64,000 nt of DNA from NCBI GenBank assembly GCA_025084515.1, contig JAJAGP010000288.1, positions 372,001 through 436,000 on the forward strand, in the 5' to 3' direction. The DNA comes from Ancistrus triradiatus (taxonomy: Eukaryota; Chordata; Actinopteri; Siluriformes; Loricariidae). The notes beneath the pieces were generated by a model that saw only the letters and a program-made list of their open reading frames with translations, was not told the origin of the DNA and did not search any database. The position numbers and the translations under genes are program-made. Below are positions 35,646 through 46,218 of this stretch, piece by piece. The stretch's first letter is position 1. Each line of letters opens with the position of its first letter.

Positions 35646-37998
35646 TTTATAAATATCTCTCTTTAATGATGCGGAAAAAAAAACTTGTTCATGCGTTATA
35701 AAACCTCAAGTTGGATTACTGTAACGCCCTTACTTCCTGGATGCTCTAGTAATCTATTAAATAAACTTCTTTATTACGCTTCAGAATGCAGCTGCGGCCC
35801 GTGTGCCCTAACTCGAACTAGAAAATTTGATCATATCACTCCTGTTCTATCATCACAACTGCACTGGTTACCAGTCAAACTTCCGCATTTGATTACAAAA
35901 TACTTCTTATAACTTATAAAGCTCTACAATGGCCTGGCCCCACATTATCTGAGTGCACCTCTTAGGAGTTTTACAATCCAACTCGTCTACTCGTTCGCAG
36001 GGTGCAGGACTTTTTTAGTTCCTAGAATTAAAAAAGTCACAGCAGGGGGGGGAAAGGCTTTCTCATAACATGGCCCCCCCAACTATGGAATAAACTTCCC
36101 ACTTTCGTTCGAGATGTCAGACACCCTCCTCCAAAGTTTTAAGTCTAGGCTAAAGACATACTTATTTACGCAGGCTTTTGACTAGATTTAGACCAGGTTG
36201 CATGGCTTGGGTTGCTGAGGCCGTAGTCTGGAGGTCATGTCTGGGCCTGCCCTGCCTTGCCTGCTAGCCGGGAGAGTGTCGGGTGGGCGGTCCTGGCTGA
36301 ACTGGGCTTGGGTCCTCATGATCTTGACTCATGGTTCTTGCCTTAGCAATAGGGCAGAGCTGGGGGTTTCATAGTCAAAAGAGTCTTATGGTGATCATAG
36401 ACGTCTGTTGCTGTCTTCTGCCGCTCGTGGGGTTGCCAATGTCTCATTTGAATCCCTCTGGCTGTGTTTTTCCTTCCAGTTCTCCTCTTTCTAGCTTTCT
36501 AGCTATGCTCTATAGCTAATGCTGGCCGGGGGGGGTCTCATGCTACACTTGGGGCAATCAGTGATTGAACATGGCATCAGTGATTTGTTAATAAACACTG
36601 TGCTCTTAATCAATAACTAATTACATTTTCTGTTTTTCTCTCCGAGTTGTGTTCCGGCAGTTCCGCCCCAAACTGATGTTCATCTGATGGAGCTCCACTG
36701 TGCATATTCACATTTTATTCGACCATGACTCCATGACTTTAGTTTCGCTCTTAGATTTATCATCTACGCCGCCCCAAGGAAGTTGGGTCCCTTTTTGAGT
36801 CTTGGTCCTCCCAAGGTTTCTTCCTAGAACTAGGGAGTTTTTCCTTGCCACTGTCGCCCTAGGCTTGCTCAACTTGGGATTGGACGTAGTTATTAGGAGA
36901 TAATCTAAACTTGTAAAGTTGCTTTGAGACAATGCTCCATTGTAAAAAGCGCTATATAAATAAATCTGACTTGACTTGACTTGACTTAAATGGAAACAAG
37001 AACTCAGACGCAGATTAATGAGGCTATTGGCCTCCTAACATATTAAATTCAACTAATGACATAAACAATATGGCGACAGCGGCAACAACCAGCAGCCAAT
37101 GCAGCTGTTGATGAGGAGATGTGTCGTTTACTGCGGTCACGCCATCTGCACTTCGCTAAAGCTCGGAACCCCAAACAGTGATGTATATAGAAGCGAATTT
37201 ACACTTAACGTAAGCTGACATCCCATTACTCCAAATTCCTACAATAAAAATGTCTGAAACTCATTTCATGAGAACAAGAGTAAGTGTTCTTCAAGGCTGT
37301 GGTAGAATGATTTTGTAACAGTTGATTTGGTTATTTTATGGAACTTTAAATAATGTGCATACATTTGCCATCACATTTCTTCATACTGCCAAAGTAAAAA
37401 CACAAGGAATTGTTATTATAAGTAGGCAGGAAAGTGACTTTAAAAATATAGTGGGATTTAACTGAAACTAGATTTTCCAGCTTTTTTTAGATCGTTCTAC
37501 ATACAGATTTAACCTTATTGGACATTTTTTGTGTATTATATCTCTGTAAGTTATGTTTATTAGGCTGTAAAACTAATTAACTGTCCATTTTCAATCTCTG
37601 GAGTGAAAGCACGGACAGCTTTCTCGCCAACGCTACTTCACATCTGGGCATTTAGACATGCACTAAAACTCATAGATGGCGCGACTGAGCTTTAGCGAAG
37701 TGCAGATGGCGTGACCGCGGTAAACGACGCGTCTTCTCATCAACAGTTGCATTGGCTGCTGGTTGTTGCCGCTGTCGCCATAGTGTTTATGTCATTAGTT
37801 GAATTTAAAATGTTTGTTTGGAGGCCAATAGCCTCATTAATCTGCGTCTGAGCTCTTGTTTCTATTTAACGCAAGCTATAGGGATTTCCACTTAGGAAAA
37901 TAACCATACATTTAGGGGGCGGGGCATAATGGACTATAAGCGAATCAAAAGCTGCTTATTAAAACGACAACTCTCTAAGCCAATCAGAAAACACGACC

Positions 37999-38665
37999 AT
38001 CAAACTCTATCATACTCTCTCACACATACTATCATACTATCATACTCTCTCACACAGACTATCATACTCTCTCACACTCACTATCAAACCTCTCACACTC
38101 ACCACCAAACTCTCTCACATTCACTATCAAACTCTCTTACATTCGCTATCAAACTCTCTCACATTCACTATCAAACTCTCTCACACTCACTATCAAACTC
38201 TCTCACATTCACTATCAAGAATGCCAAATAGTTTGATAGTGAGTGTGAGAGAGTATGATAGTGTGTGTGAGAGAGTATGATAGTGTGTGTGAGAGGTTTG
38301 ATAGTGTGTGTGAGAGGTTTGATAGTGCGTGTGAGAGGTTTGATAGTGAGTGTGAGAGAGTATGATAGTGTGTGTGAGAGAGTATGATAGTGTGTGTGAG
38401 AGAGTATGATAGTATGTGTGAGAGAGTATGATAGTGTGTGTGAGAGAGTATGATAGTGTGTGTGAGAGGTTTGATAGTGCATGTGAGAGGTTTGATAGTG
38501 AGTGTGAGAGGTTTGATAGTGAGTGTGAGAGGGTATGATAGTGTGTGTGAGATAGTATGATAGTGTGTGTGAGAGAGTATGATAGTATGTGTGAGAGAGT
38601 ATGATAGTGTGTGTGAGAGGTTTGATAGTGTGTGTGAGAGAGTATGATAGTGTGTGTGAGAGGTA
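37999..38665. repeat. Right-arm 22-bp satellite, two opposed arrays
   Basis: CTCTCACACTCACTATCAAA-type units (about 37999-38218) are followed by the spacer AGAATGCCAAATA. The inverted array of GATAGTGTGTGTGAGAGAGT-type units runs to about 38662. It mirrors the left arm but is about 1.6 times longer, from unit-number change in the outer array. Confidence 0.9.
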
Positions 38666-39113
38666 AGTTTGAATAATGGCCTAAACGGCCTCTCATACTA
38701 CACAGCCATGCCAGTGTATATAATTAATTTATTACTTCTTAATAATTGAGTAGCATTATTTTCTTGTTTGTTGCATCACAGTATTGTGTTTCGAGTTCTC
38801 TGAAGGAGAGCTGCCAGTGCAATTACCAGAACAAGAACACAATTACCCAGAATATTAATTTTATTAGGTATTTTATAAGAAACAGAATATGCAAGCTGTT
38901 TTCTCCGGTGTCATATGATGGAGTGTGTTAATGTGTGATGGAATCTGCTGTTGCACAGGCAGGAGTGGTGTATGATTGTTTGGATTAATTTACCAAACTC
39001 AACCGTTCTGTTCCCTATAGTCTTACATTGCTCTATATAATGTATAGAATGTAAGGAACAGTGAATAATGGATCAATAAGTTCAATCACACTATGATTTG
39101 CAGTGTGAAATAT

Positions 39114-40291
39114 ACAACCTCAATCAGAAAAAGTTGGGACAGTATGGAAAATGCATATAAAAAACAGTGTTTCTTACATTTACTTTGTTTTATATTTAAT
39201 TGCAAACAGTATGAACCTGAGATATTTCATGTTTTGTCTGGTTGACTTCATTTCATTTGTTAATAAACATCCATTCCTGTATTACAGGAGTGCAACACAT
39301 TTTTTAAAAAGTTGGCGCAGTAAAGCATTTATCACTCACTTTGTAATGTTGCCATTTCTTTTCGCCTCACTTTTTGGCACATATCAAGCGATTTAGTGTT
39401 TCAATTGTTATATTGTCCAATTCCTCTTCCAAACAAGTCTTAAGACCCTGGCTTTTTGACTTGTTGCTGATAACAGTCTGCATGGTCCTATTCGTCCGGA
39501 GTACACGGAGTCCATAAAAAAAAGACCTGAAATACTAATACACTGATCATCTGAACACAGTACATGTTTCCACTGTGTAATGGTCCATCCTAGATGCCTC
39601 CGAGCCCAGAGAAGTCAACACCTCTTCTGGACATAACACGAGTTAACCTGAGGCTTGTTTTTTTAACAGTAAAGTTATAAATGGAATCTGTGAATGAAAC
39701 ACACTACTGCAGTGCTTGATAAAGGTTTGCCAAAGTAATCCCTTGCCCATGTGGTTATATCAGCTATTGTTGAGTGACAGTTCTTGAAGCAGTGCCGTCT
39801 GAGGGATCGAAGATCATGGGCGTTCAGCTTAAGCTTGCACTCTTAACCTTTACACATTGAAATTCCTCCAGATTCCGTAAATTGTTTCATGATATTATGC
39901 ACTGTAGAGGGAGAAATATGCAAATCCCTTCCAATCTTTCTTTGAGCTACATTGTTTTTAAACATTTAAATAATTTTCTCACTCATTTGTTGACAAACTG
40001 GAGAATCACCTGTTGACATCACCTGTGTGAAATCACATCATTATTATTTTTTTTATTATTCATTACTAGCTCTAAATTGCACCTGTGTTACAGGTTTGCA
40101 CATATGTTACAGGCCTGAAATGCAGGAATGGATGATTATTAACAAATTAAATGACCAGACAAAAGATGAAATATCTCATATCAGTATAGGCTCATACTGT
40201 CTGCAATGAAATAAAAGTCAATGTAAGAAACACTGTGTTTTTTATATATGCATTTTGCATACTTTCCCAGCGTTCTCTGATTTGGGGTTGC
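39114..40291 (-). mobile_element. Tc1-like transposon, second family, minus strand
   Basis: The left end CAATCAGAAAAAGTTGGGAC and the right end TTCTCTGATTTGGGGTTG are inverted. The minus-strand transposase is decayed, with only short matches to the other copies (GGACCATC-ACAGTGGAAA and TTTGCCAAAGTAATCCCTTG blocks). No intact frame remains. It lies in the long znf384 intron 28486-43147. Confidence 0.75.
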
Positions 40292-40349
40292 TCAATCAGA
40301 TATACCTAATACAAGATAAGAGTTCTCAGAGTGTCTTGTAGTATTCTTC

Positions 40350-40351
<2 letters not shown>

Positions 40352-40387
<36 letters not shown>

Positions 40388-40412
40388 TTTTGTTTTTTCT
40401 TTCTTTCTTTCT
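40352..40412. repeat. (TTG)n and (TTTC)n microsatellites
   Basis: TTG repeats run from 40352 to about 40386, followed by a T run and TTTC repeats. Their translation gives the poly-Asn stretch on the minus strand, which is not a gene. Confidence 0.9.
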
Positions 40413-40519
40413 TTTTCCCTGTGGGCTGGTGGAAGGCCCTGCAGTCGACGGAAATAGGTAGATGGCAATGGCAGAACACTGCGTAAAAATCTAAAAACAA
40501 GTCAGTGTTCGTAATTAAG

Positions 40520-42290
40520 TTGGGACGGGGGTAATTTAGAGCTAGCAATGAATTAGAATAAAAAACAACTAAATAATGATGTGATTTCAAACAGGTGAAT
40601 GTCAACAGGTGATTGTAATCATGATTTATTAAAAAAGCAGCATACAGGAAAGGCCGAGTCTTTGATGTGCAAAGAGGGCCAGAGGATCTCCAGTTTGTCA
40701 ACAGATATATGAGCAAATTCTTTAAATATTTAAAAACAATGTAGCTCAAAGAAAGATTGGAAGGGATTTGCCTATTTCCTTCTCTACGGTGCATACGGGT
40801 GCAAGCTTAAGCTGAATGCCAATGATCTTCGATCCCTCAGACACCACTGCGTCAAGAACTGCCATTCGACAATAGCTGATATAACCGCATGAGCAAGAGG
40901 TTACTTTGTCAAACACTACAATACAGTTACATTCACAAATGCCACTTAAAACTTTATTGAGCAAAAAAGAAGCCTTCTCTGGGCTCAGAGGTATCTAGTA
41001 TGGACCATCACACAGTGGAAATGTGTATTGTGGTTAGATGAATCAGTATTCCAGATCTTTTTTGGAAAAAATGGATGTCGTTTGACCAAAGATGAGAAGG
41101 CCTAAAAGCCAGGGTCTGTCATGATATGGGGCTGTGTCAGTGCCCTTGGCAAAGGTCATTTACACTTCTGTGATGTCAGCATTAATGCAGGAAAGTACAC
41201 TGAGATTTTTGAGCAAAATCTTCTAAAAATCTTCAAAAAAGCTGTCTATCAGAAGCTCTGCAGTTGCCTCCAAAGGAATGGTATTTATGAAACATTTCAG
41301 TCTGGATTCATGCCCCATCATAGTACTGAAACAGCATTAATTACGGTACTAAACGATTTATTAATGTCCTCAGATAATGGATGTGTTTCTTTTCTTGTTC
41401 TGTTAGATTTAAGTGCAGCATTTGACACTATAGATCACGATGTTTTACTAAACAGATTAGAAAATACTGTAGGTGTTAAGGGATTGGCACTTTCTTGGTT
41501 TAAATCCTATTTGACTGACCGGTACCAGTTTGTTCATATAAATAATCTACACTTTAAGCTCTCAAAAGTGATGTATGGCGTGCCTCAGGGGTCAGGGGTC
41601 AGCCCACTTTTATTTTCTCTGTATATGCTGCCATTAGGCTCAATTATTCGTAAACATGGCATTAGGTTCCACTGCTATGCAGATGATACAAAGCTGTACA
41701 TATCAGCCAAACCAAATGACGGTCTTAACATCAGCAGAATTGAGGACTGTGTAAAGGAAATAAAAAATTTGATGTCATTTAATTTTCTCTTACTTAACTC
41801 AGATAAAACTGAGGTTTTGTTAGTGGGACCCAAGGCTGTGTTGGCTACATCTACCCTAAATCTAGCTGGCTGTTCAGTATTGCCATGTCCATCTGTTTAA
41901 AACTTAGGTGTCATATTTGATTCAAGTCTCTCCTTTGATGCGCATATTAGCAACCTTCAAGATGTTATCTTTTCCAGGGAGATCCATGCATTTTTCAACA
42001 AGAGAGAATCACATACTGCACACATTACAAAGGCATGGCTACGGAAGAAGAGGGTACGGGTACTGAACTGGCCTGCCTGCAGTCCTGACCTGTCCCCATT
42101 TGAGAATGTGTAGAGAATTTTGAAATGAAAAATGTGACAATGATGACACCGTACTGTTGCACATCTTACTGTAAGACGTGTTTGCAGGAAGATTGGGACA
42201 AAATAACACCTGAAACACTAAATCGTGTGGTATCCTCTGCTCCAATACATTGTGTGCTGACAGTTATTCTTTTAAGTTTGTCACAGTAGC
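40520..42290 (+). mobile_element. Tc1-like transposon, second family, carrying an L2 fragment
   Basis: Transposase blocks run in the + sense. They are WSDESVFQIF-like (about 41025-41070), MIWGCVSALGKGHLHFCDVS (41121-41180), then after the L2 insert IFSREIHAFFNKRESHTAHI (about 41965-42030), and LNWPACSPDLSPFENV (about 42062-42110), which bears the third acidic residue. Both terminal repeats are missing or unrecognisable. Stops and frameshifts make it inactive. Confidence 0.75.
41218..41952 (+). mobile_element. Internal L2 RT fragment inside the Tc1-like copy
   Basis: The L2 RT from KAVYQKLCSCLQRNGIYETF through FHCYADDTKLYIS to LLVGPKAVLATST is intact in one frame. It is joined to the upstream transposase in one 259-codon reading (41121-41900). 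It lacks the 5' and 3' ends of the L2. The Tc1 sequence resumes at AACCTTCAAGATGTTATCTT, so only a few target bases are lost. Confidence 0.85.
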
Positions 42291-42654
42291 CAAAAATTGC
42301 ATTTTAATTGTCATAGGTTTATGGCAAGCCATGAGTGTAGCTGTGTCTGGTGTAATTGAATTTATAGTTCGTATTCTTTAGGAGTGACTTTTCAGAAGAA
42401 GGTCAGAGGTGATGGACTTATGGATTTATATTGGAGCCATTTAGTGTTTTGGCAAAACATCAACAACATGTTTGACTGGCTTTTGACCAACATTGAATAC
42501 TCTGTGATAAAGAAAATTGCTAAAATATTGATTAAACATAATTTTAATTGAATATAAAAGGTAATGTGGTTCACCAATGGTGTAGTCACCTGGAAATAGA
42601 AGACTCAGCTCACCCAAGGAGCATTGACACTTAGGAACCTACCTCTGGTGAATC

Positions 42655-42838
42655 AGAGATATTCCAGTAAGACACACTGAAACTGGAAACTATTGACAGG
42701 CCTGTAACCAAGATAGCTCTAATCACCAGCAGTGAGGATCGAACCAAGGAAACTCACTGCTCTGTACAGTTATAGGTCTATCTCTCTGTTATAGCCTGTT
42801 GTAGTGTGTCTTACTGGATGATCTCCGATATTTCCAGG
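42655..42838. repeat. Short inverted-repeat unit
   Basis: GAGATATTCCAGTAAGACAC is followed 150 bases later by its approximate inverse (GTGTCTTACTGGATGATCTC then CGATATTTCC). The interior includes GGATCGAACC, the inverse of a tRNA B box. It may be a small non-autonomous element. Low certainty. Confidence 0.35.
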
Positions 42839-43147
42839 GGTGGGTTTCCAAGTCTCTACTGTTTCTCATGGTGGAGGGTGAGTCTGAGTGTGTCATGAGT
42901 CCTGATGCTGTGTGCCCCCAGGTTACATAAATTATGGAAATTTGTGATGATGATTGTGATGCAACTTCATTAAAATAAACAGAAAAGCAGTAGTATAAAA
43001 GAATAGTATTTTTAAAAACACCCAGAAATTGTTTAGTTGCAATGGTGATCAAGTCATATGTGACATTGAGCTACTGTATCTTTTCTCTGGTTTATAGTTT
43101 TTTCTGGACTTCCATATGGTCACATATTTTAATTTGCTCTTTTACAG

Positions 43148-43306
43148 TCTCATCGCAGACAGCACAATAAGGACAAGCCATACAAGTGCCACAACTGTAA
43201 CCGTGGTTACACGGATGCAGCTAGCTTAGAGGTTCATCTGTCTACGCACACGGTCAAGCATGCAAAAATCTATTCTTGTGGCCTCTGCAACCGAGCATAT
43301 ACCTCT
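43148..43306 (+). CDS. znf384: znf384-like, zinc fingers 7-8 exon
   Basis: The exon is exactly 53 codons, phase 0 at both ends, with acceptor TTTTACAG and donor TCT|GTAAGA. It encodes SHRRQHNKDKPYKCHNCNRG, completing finger 6. Next is finger 7 (CHNCNRGYTDAASLEVHLST with HTVKH), then the first half of the last finger, YSCGLCNRAYTS. The TDAASLEVHLSTHTVKHAK string separates ZNF384 from ZNF362, which as I recall has SDSASLQIHLSAHAIKHAK here. The upstream intron is 14.7 kb and full of transposons. Confidence 0.93.
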
Positions 43307-43561
43307 GTAAGACATTTTTATTCTCAGATACTTGTTTATTATCAAGTCATGTGTGATCATAGAATATACACTCATTAAACAAAAAAAAAAAATACAGAAT
43401 CGAGATAGAAATGTTGGATTGCTTCAAAACTCGGCATGCTGGTATGTAAATACCTACAGTTGTGGTCTGATTAGATACTAGGTCTTGCCACAAGAGGGCG
43501 TAAAACTGCTTCCCCCACTACTCTATCAAAAGGCTATAAGCTAGCACTTGTACTAGTGTAG

Positions 43562-43640
43562 AATGGCATGATGGCAGAGTGGTTAGCGCTGTAGCCTCAC
43601 AGATGCAGTCATCCCCAGTTCGATTCCAGGCCTGGACTCT
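43562..43640 (+). repeat. tRNA-like SINE head
   Basis: TGGCAGAGTGG fits an A box and AGTTCGATTCC is one base off a B box, spaced as in a tRNA-derived Pol III promoter. The rest of a SINE is not present, and a Tc1 terminal repeat begins six bases later. Confidence 0.5.
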
Positions 43641-43697
43641 GGTTACAGTGGGGCAAAAAAGTATTTAGTCAGCCACTGATTGTGCAAGTTCTCCTAC

Positions 43698-44380
43698 TGT
43701 CAGGATCCGTGCCCTGCCCCCGTTTTTCAGTTTGATTTTCGCGATTGTGGGAGCGGACTACATCGCCCACAATCCACCACAGACCCAAGATGCCGGCTGT
43801 TTCACGTTGGACGTGATTATTGGTTGTTTTTTTGTCAATCACTGTTGCGTGCGGCTGCCGATTTTTGTATATAAGCGGTAGCATACACTTCATTTTTATG
43901 CAATTGTTACGGACGCGTTCTTGTTTTTTCATGCCCAGTTACCCTGCTACACTAAGCTAACGCTACACGGACCCTGCCACGCCACGCCGGTGGGGATTAT
44001 TGTTTTATTTGTGTTGTGTGGCAATCTCTTGGACTACTTGTTTGCGACGCCGTCGCCCCAGGACAGCCTTGTTTTCGACCGTGTTTTAGTTTCTCTGTCC
44101 GGACCGTTAGCCTAGCCACGGCTAGCGGCTATTTAGTTGAGTTTTCTGGCTAACCAGCCTGGCTCATTTTCCTGCGTTTTTCCGGTGTTCTGTGTTGTTA
44201 TTATTTGTATTTTCGGCTCTCATGCCAGGTTTTGTTTACTGTGTATTATGCTGAGTTAGTTGCCTGTTTGCTTATTTTTTTATTTCTGTTATTCATTTCA
44301 TTCTTTCGTTAAATAAATGTTGTTTTACTGTTTAACTGGGACCTGCGACTTCGTTTGCCTCTGTACTTCGCCCTGTAACA
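43698..44380 (+). mobile_element. 5' LTR of a retroelement
   Basis: It begins TGTCAGGATCC and ends CCCTGTAACA. A TATATAA box is at 43868-43874 and an AATAAA-type signal near 44310, in promoter-then-polyadenylation order. It is 683 bp long. No second copy of this LTR is in the window, so the 3' part of the element is missing. Directly after it lies ATGCTACCGC (44383-44392), complementary to GCGGTAGCAT at 43875-43884 inside the LTR. This could be a self-primer site as in Tf1/sushi-type elements (inference). Confidence 0.7.
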
Positions 44381-45198
44381 GAATGCTACCGCCAGACCAG
44401 CCCACGGGTTGTCGGGGGATTCACTCTGGCATCAGGACCAGGCAAGTCCAGGGCGTGCCCCCTCCGGAGACCTTCCAGAGCACTTGGCTCACTCCGGAGA
44501 CCTTCCAGAGCATGCTCTCCTCTACCGGTGACGTCTTAAAGGCCGCTTTGCTTGCCGAGGACGCTGTGCGCGCCACCTCGCTTGCCGAGGATGCTTTCGC
44601 TCGCCAGGGCCATCCTGCGCACTGCTTCGGTCAGCAAGGACATCCTGCATGCCATTTTGCCCGCCTCTGAGGACGTCACGAGCATTACTTCGCCCACCGT
44701 GGATGTTCAGGAAGCTGCATCGCCCGTCAAGGATGCCCTACATGCTCCCTCATTCACTGTGGGTATAGTAAGCTTCCCCTCCGGTCAAAGAGGTTACCAG
44801 CTCCATGGTAACTGGGGTCCCTAAGGCTAGTGTCGTAAACGAGTCCTTATTGCCTGGTAGTCCCTCCTTTGTACACGCTAGTCCCTTTCTCGAGCTAGTC
44901 GCACCTCTAAATCCCGCTAATGAGCCGCTGGTAACTTGTGGCACAAAATCCGAGTTTCCCAGCCCCTTTTCCGGGCATATCGTGCCCCCTAGCTCAATGA
45001 TTGAGCCACTACCACCAGGTAATTCAGTGTACGGGCCGCCCGGCTTGATAGATGAGCCGTTAGTACCGCGCAACTCGGGTCCTGAGCCCGCTAGCTCCTT
45101 TTTCAGGCATGCTGCGTCATTTAGCCTCGCAAATCGCGTTTTAGTCCTGAAAATGAAAATGTTTTAGCCCCGTTTGTGCACTTGCTAGCCCCTTCTCT

Positions 45199-45768
45199 GT
45201 GCACGAGGCGTCCCCCAGCTCAGTAGATGAGCTGCTATCTTCAGATAACCCTGCTGTTGAGGTTGTTAGCCCCATCTGTGAGCTGATCGTGTTGCCTAGC
45301 CTCGTGAATGAGCCGCAAGCTCAAGGTAACCTTGTTTTTGAGCACGTTTGCCCCACCTCTGAGCATTCCACGCTGTTGAGCCTTGTGAATGTGCCACAAG
45401 CACCAGATAACCCAGTGCTGAAACACATTAGCCCCGTCTCAGAGCACTCTGCATCATTTAGCTCCATCAATGAGCCGCTAGGACCGTGTAACCCTGTATC
45501 TGGCCACGCTAGCCCCGTTTCCGAGCTTGCCGCACCTTTCCGCTCTGTAGGTGTACTGCTCGTCCAATATAACTCACTATCTGGCCACGCCAGTCCCGTT
45601 TCTGAGCCTGCCGTGCCACTTAGCTCTGTTAATGTGCTGCTAGCACCAGGTAGCTCTGAATCTGAGCATGCTAACCCCGTATGGGGGCTTGCTAGCCCTT
45701 TTTCTGAGCTGACCACGCCGATTAGCCCTGTAGATGAGCTGCCAGCGTCCGGGAATCCCAAATTCTAG
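45199..45768 (+). CDS. Unrecognised 27-residue-repeat protein, part 1
   Basis: 189 codons open in the frame shared by the repeats. There are about seven units, with recurring NEPL/VLLAP-GNP and GHASPVSE blocks (SGHASPVSELAAPFRSVG, SGHASPVSEPAVPLSSVN). The start Met is arbitrary because the repeat frame is interrupted upstream at about 45167. Both strands are open over much of it because the units lack stops in either direction, so openness alone is weak evidence. It is probably a remnant of a larger repeat protein encoded by the LTR element, possibly a gag-like or passenger protein (inference). Confidence 0.4.
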   Translation: MHEASPSSVDELLSSDNPAVEVVSPICELIVLPSLVNEPQAQGNLVFEHVCPTSEHSTLLSLVNVPQAPDNPVLKHISPVSEHSASFSSINEPLGPCNPVSGHASPVSELAAPFRSVGVLLVQYNSLSGHASPVSEPAVPLSSVNVLLAPGSSESEHANPVWGLASPFSELTTPISPVDELPASGNPKF

Positions 45769-46218
45769 TCGGCTAGCTCCCTATCCAAGCAGGGTAGCTC
45801 AGTTTGTGAGTCACCAGCTCCCGGCAATCTTGCACCAGAGCAAGTTTACTCGGTGTTTGTACACGGTAGCCCCGTATCGGGGCACGCTGTGTCTGTTAGC
45901 TCTACAGGTGAGCCGTTAACACCTCGTAGCACCGTGCCCGAGCCGCTAGCGCAATTTAGGCATTCTCTGGTGCAACATTACTGGGAGCTGGTGACTCACA
46001 AACTGAGTTACCCTGCGTGGCCTACTCGGATAAGGAGCTAGCCGACTAGAATTTGGGATTCCTGGATGCTGGCAGCTCATCTACAGGGCTAATCGACGTC
46101 GCCAGCTCAGAAAAAGGGATAGCAAGCTCCCATACGGGGTTAGCATGCTCAGATTCAGAGCTATCTGGTGCTAGTGGCACATTAACAGAGCTAAGTGGCA
46201 CGGCAGGCTCGGAAACGG
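45596..46218. repeat. Inverted duplication inside the repeat array
   Basis: 45596-45840 and 45965-46218 are inverse copies with scattered differences. For example, CAGTTTGTGAGTCACCAGCT at 45800-45819 is matched by AGCTGGTGACTCACAAACTG at 45985-46004. The arms are about 250 bases and the loop about 124. The inverted arm ends abruptly at GGAAACGG (46218), where the direct array resumes out of frame. Confidence 0.85.

Larger units (their letters stand above)
31004..36985 (+). mobile_element. L2 LINE, apparently full length, inserted in the fold-back element
   Basis: It is flanked by the direct repeat TTAAAT (30998-31003 and 36986-36991). Removing it restores the left arm so that it matches the uninterrupted right arm. 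The 5' UTR includes GAGAGAGAACGCTGAGAGAA then GATCTGGCAACCCAGAC, shared with the copy at 54780. The 3' end is AAATAAATCTGACTTGACTT then GACTTGAC. At 5982 bp it is the longest copy here. G and C runs (for example 36045-36055 and 36074-36080) and frame breaks show decay or sequence error. Confidence 0.85.
30424..38695. mobile_element. Fold-back (palindromic) element with satellite arms, split by an L2 insertion
   Basis: The left end TGAGAGGCCGTTTAGGCC and right end GGCCTAAACGGCCTCTCA are perfect inverted repeats, with TA outside both. The arms stay complementary inward: GGAAATCCCTATAGCTTGCG (left) against its inverse near 37875-37894, and GAGCTTTAGCGAAGTGCAGA (37689-37708) against its inverse at 37144-37163. 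Excluding the L2 at 31004-36985 and one TTAAAT, the element is about 2.28 kb. The left arm is about 0.75 kb, the right about 1.0 kb and the centre about 0.52 kb (37167-37688). No transposase is encoded. The TA edges suggest Tc1/mariner-type mobilisation, but the family is not recognised. Confidence 0.8.

Noticed and set aside
38171..38696. Minus-strand open frames of HTHYHTLSHTLSYSL repeats
   Set aside because: They are translations of the 22-bp satellite with no stop in any phase, not a gene.
40306..40794. 162-codon minus-strand frame with poly-Asn
   Set aside because: It runs through a (TTG)n microsatellite and Tc1 flank, with no family resemblance.
43562..43640. A functional tRNA gene
   Set aside because: A and B boxes are present, but no cloverleaf or acceptor stem could be formed. 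It is treated as a SINE head.
45321..45761. Minus-strand open frame in the 81-bp repeats (SETGLAWPDSEL units)
   Set aside because: It is the opposite strand of the + strand coding repeats. Promoter and polyadenylation order in the LTR favour + strand expression.
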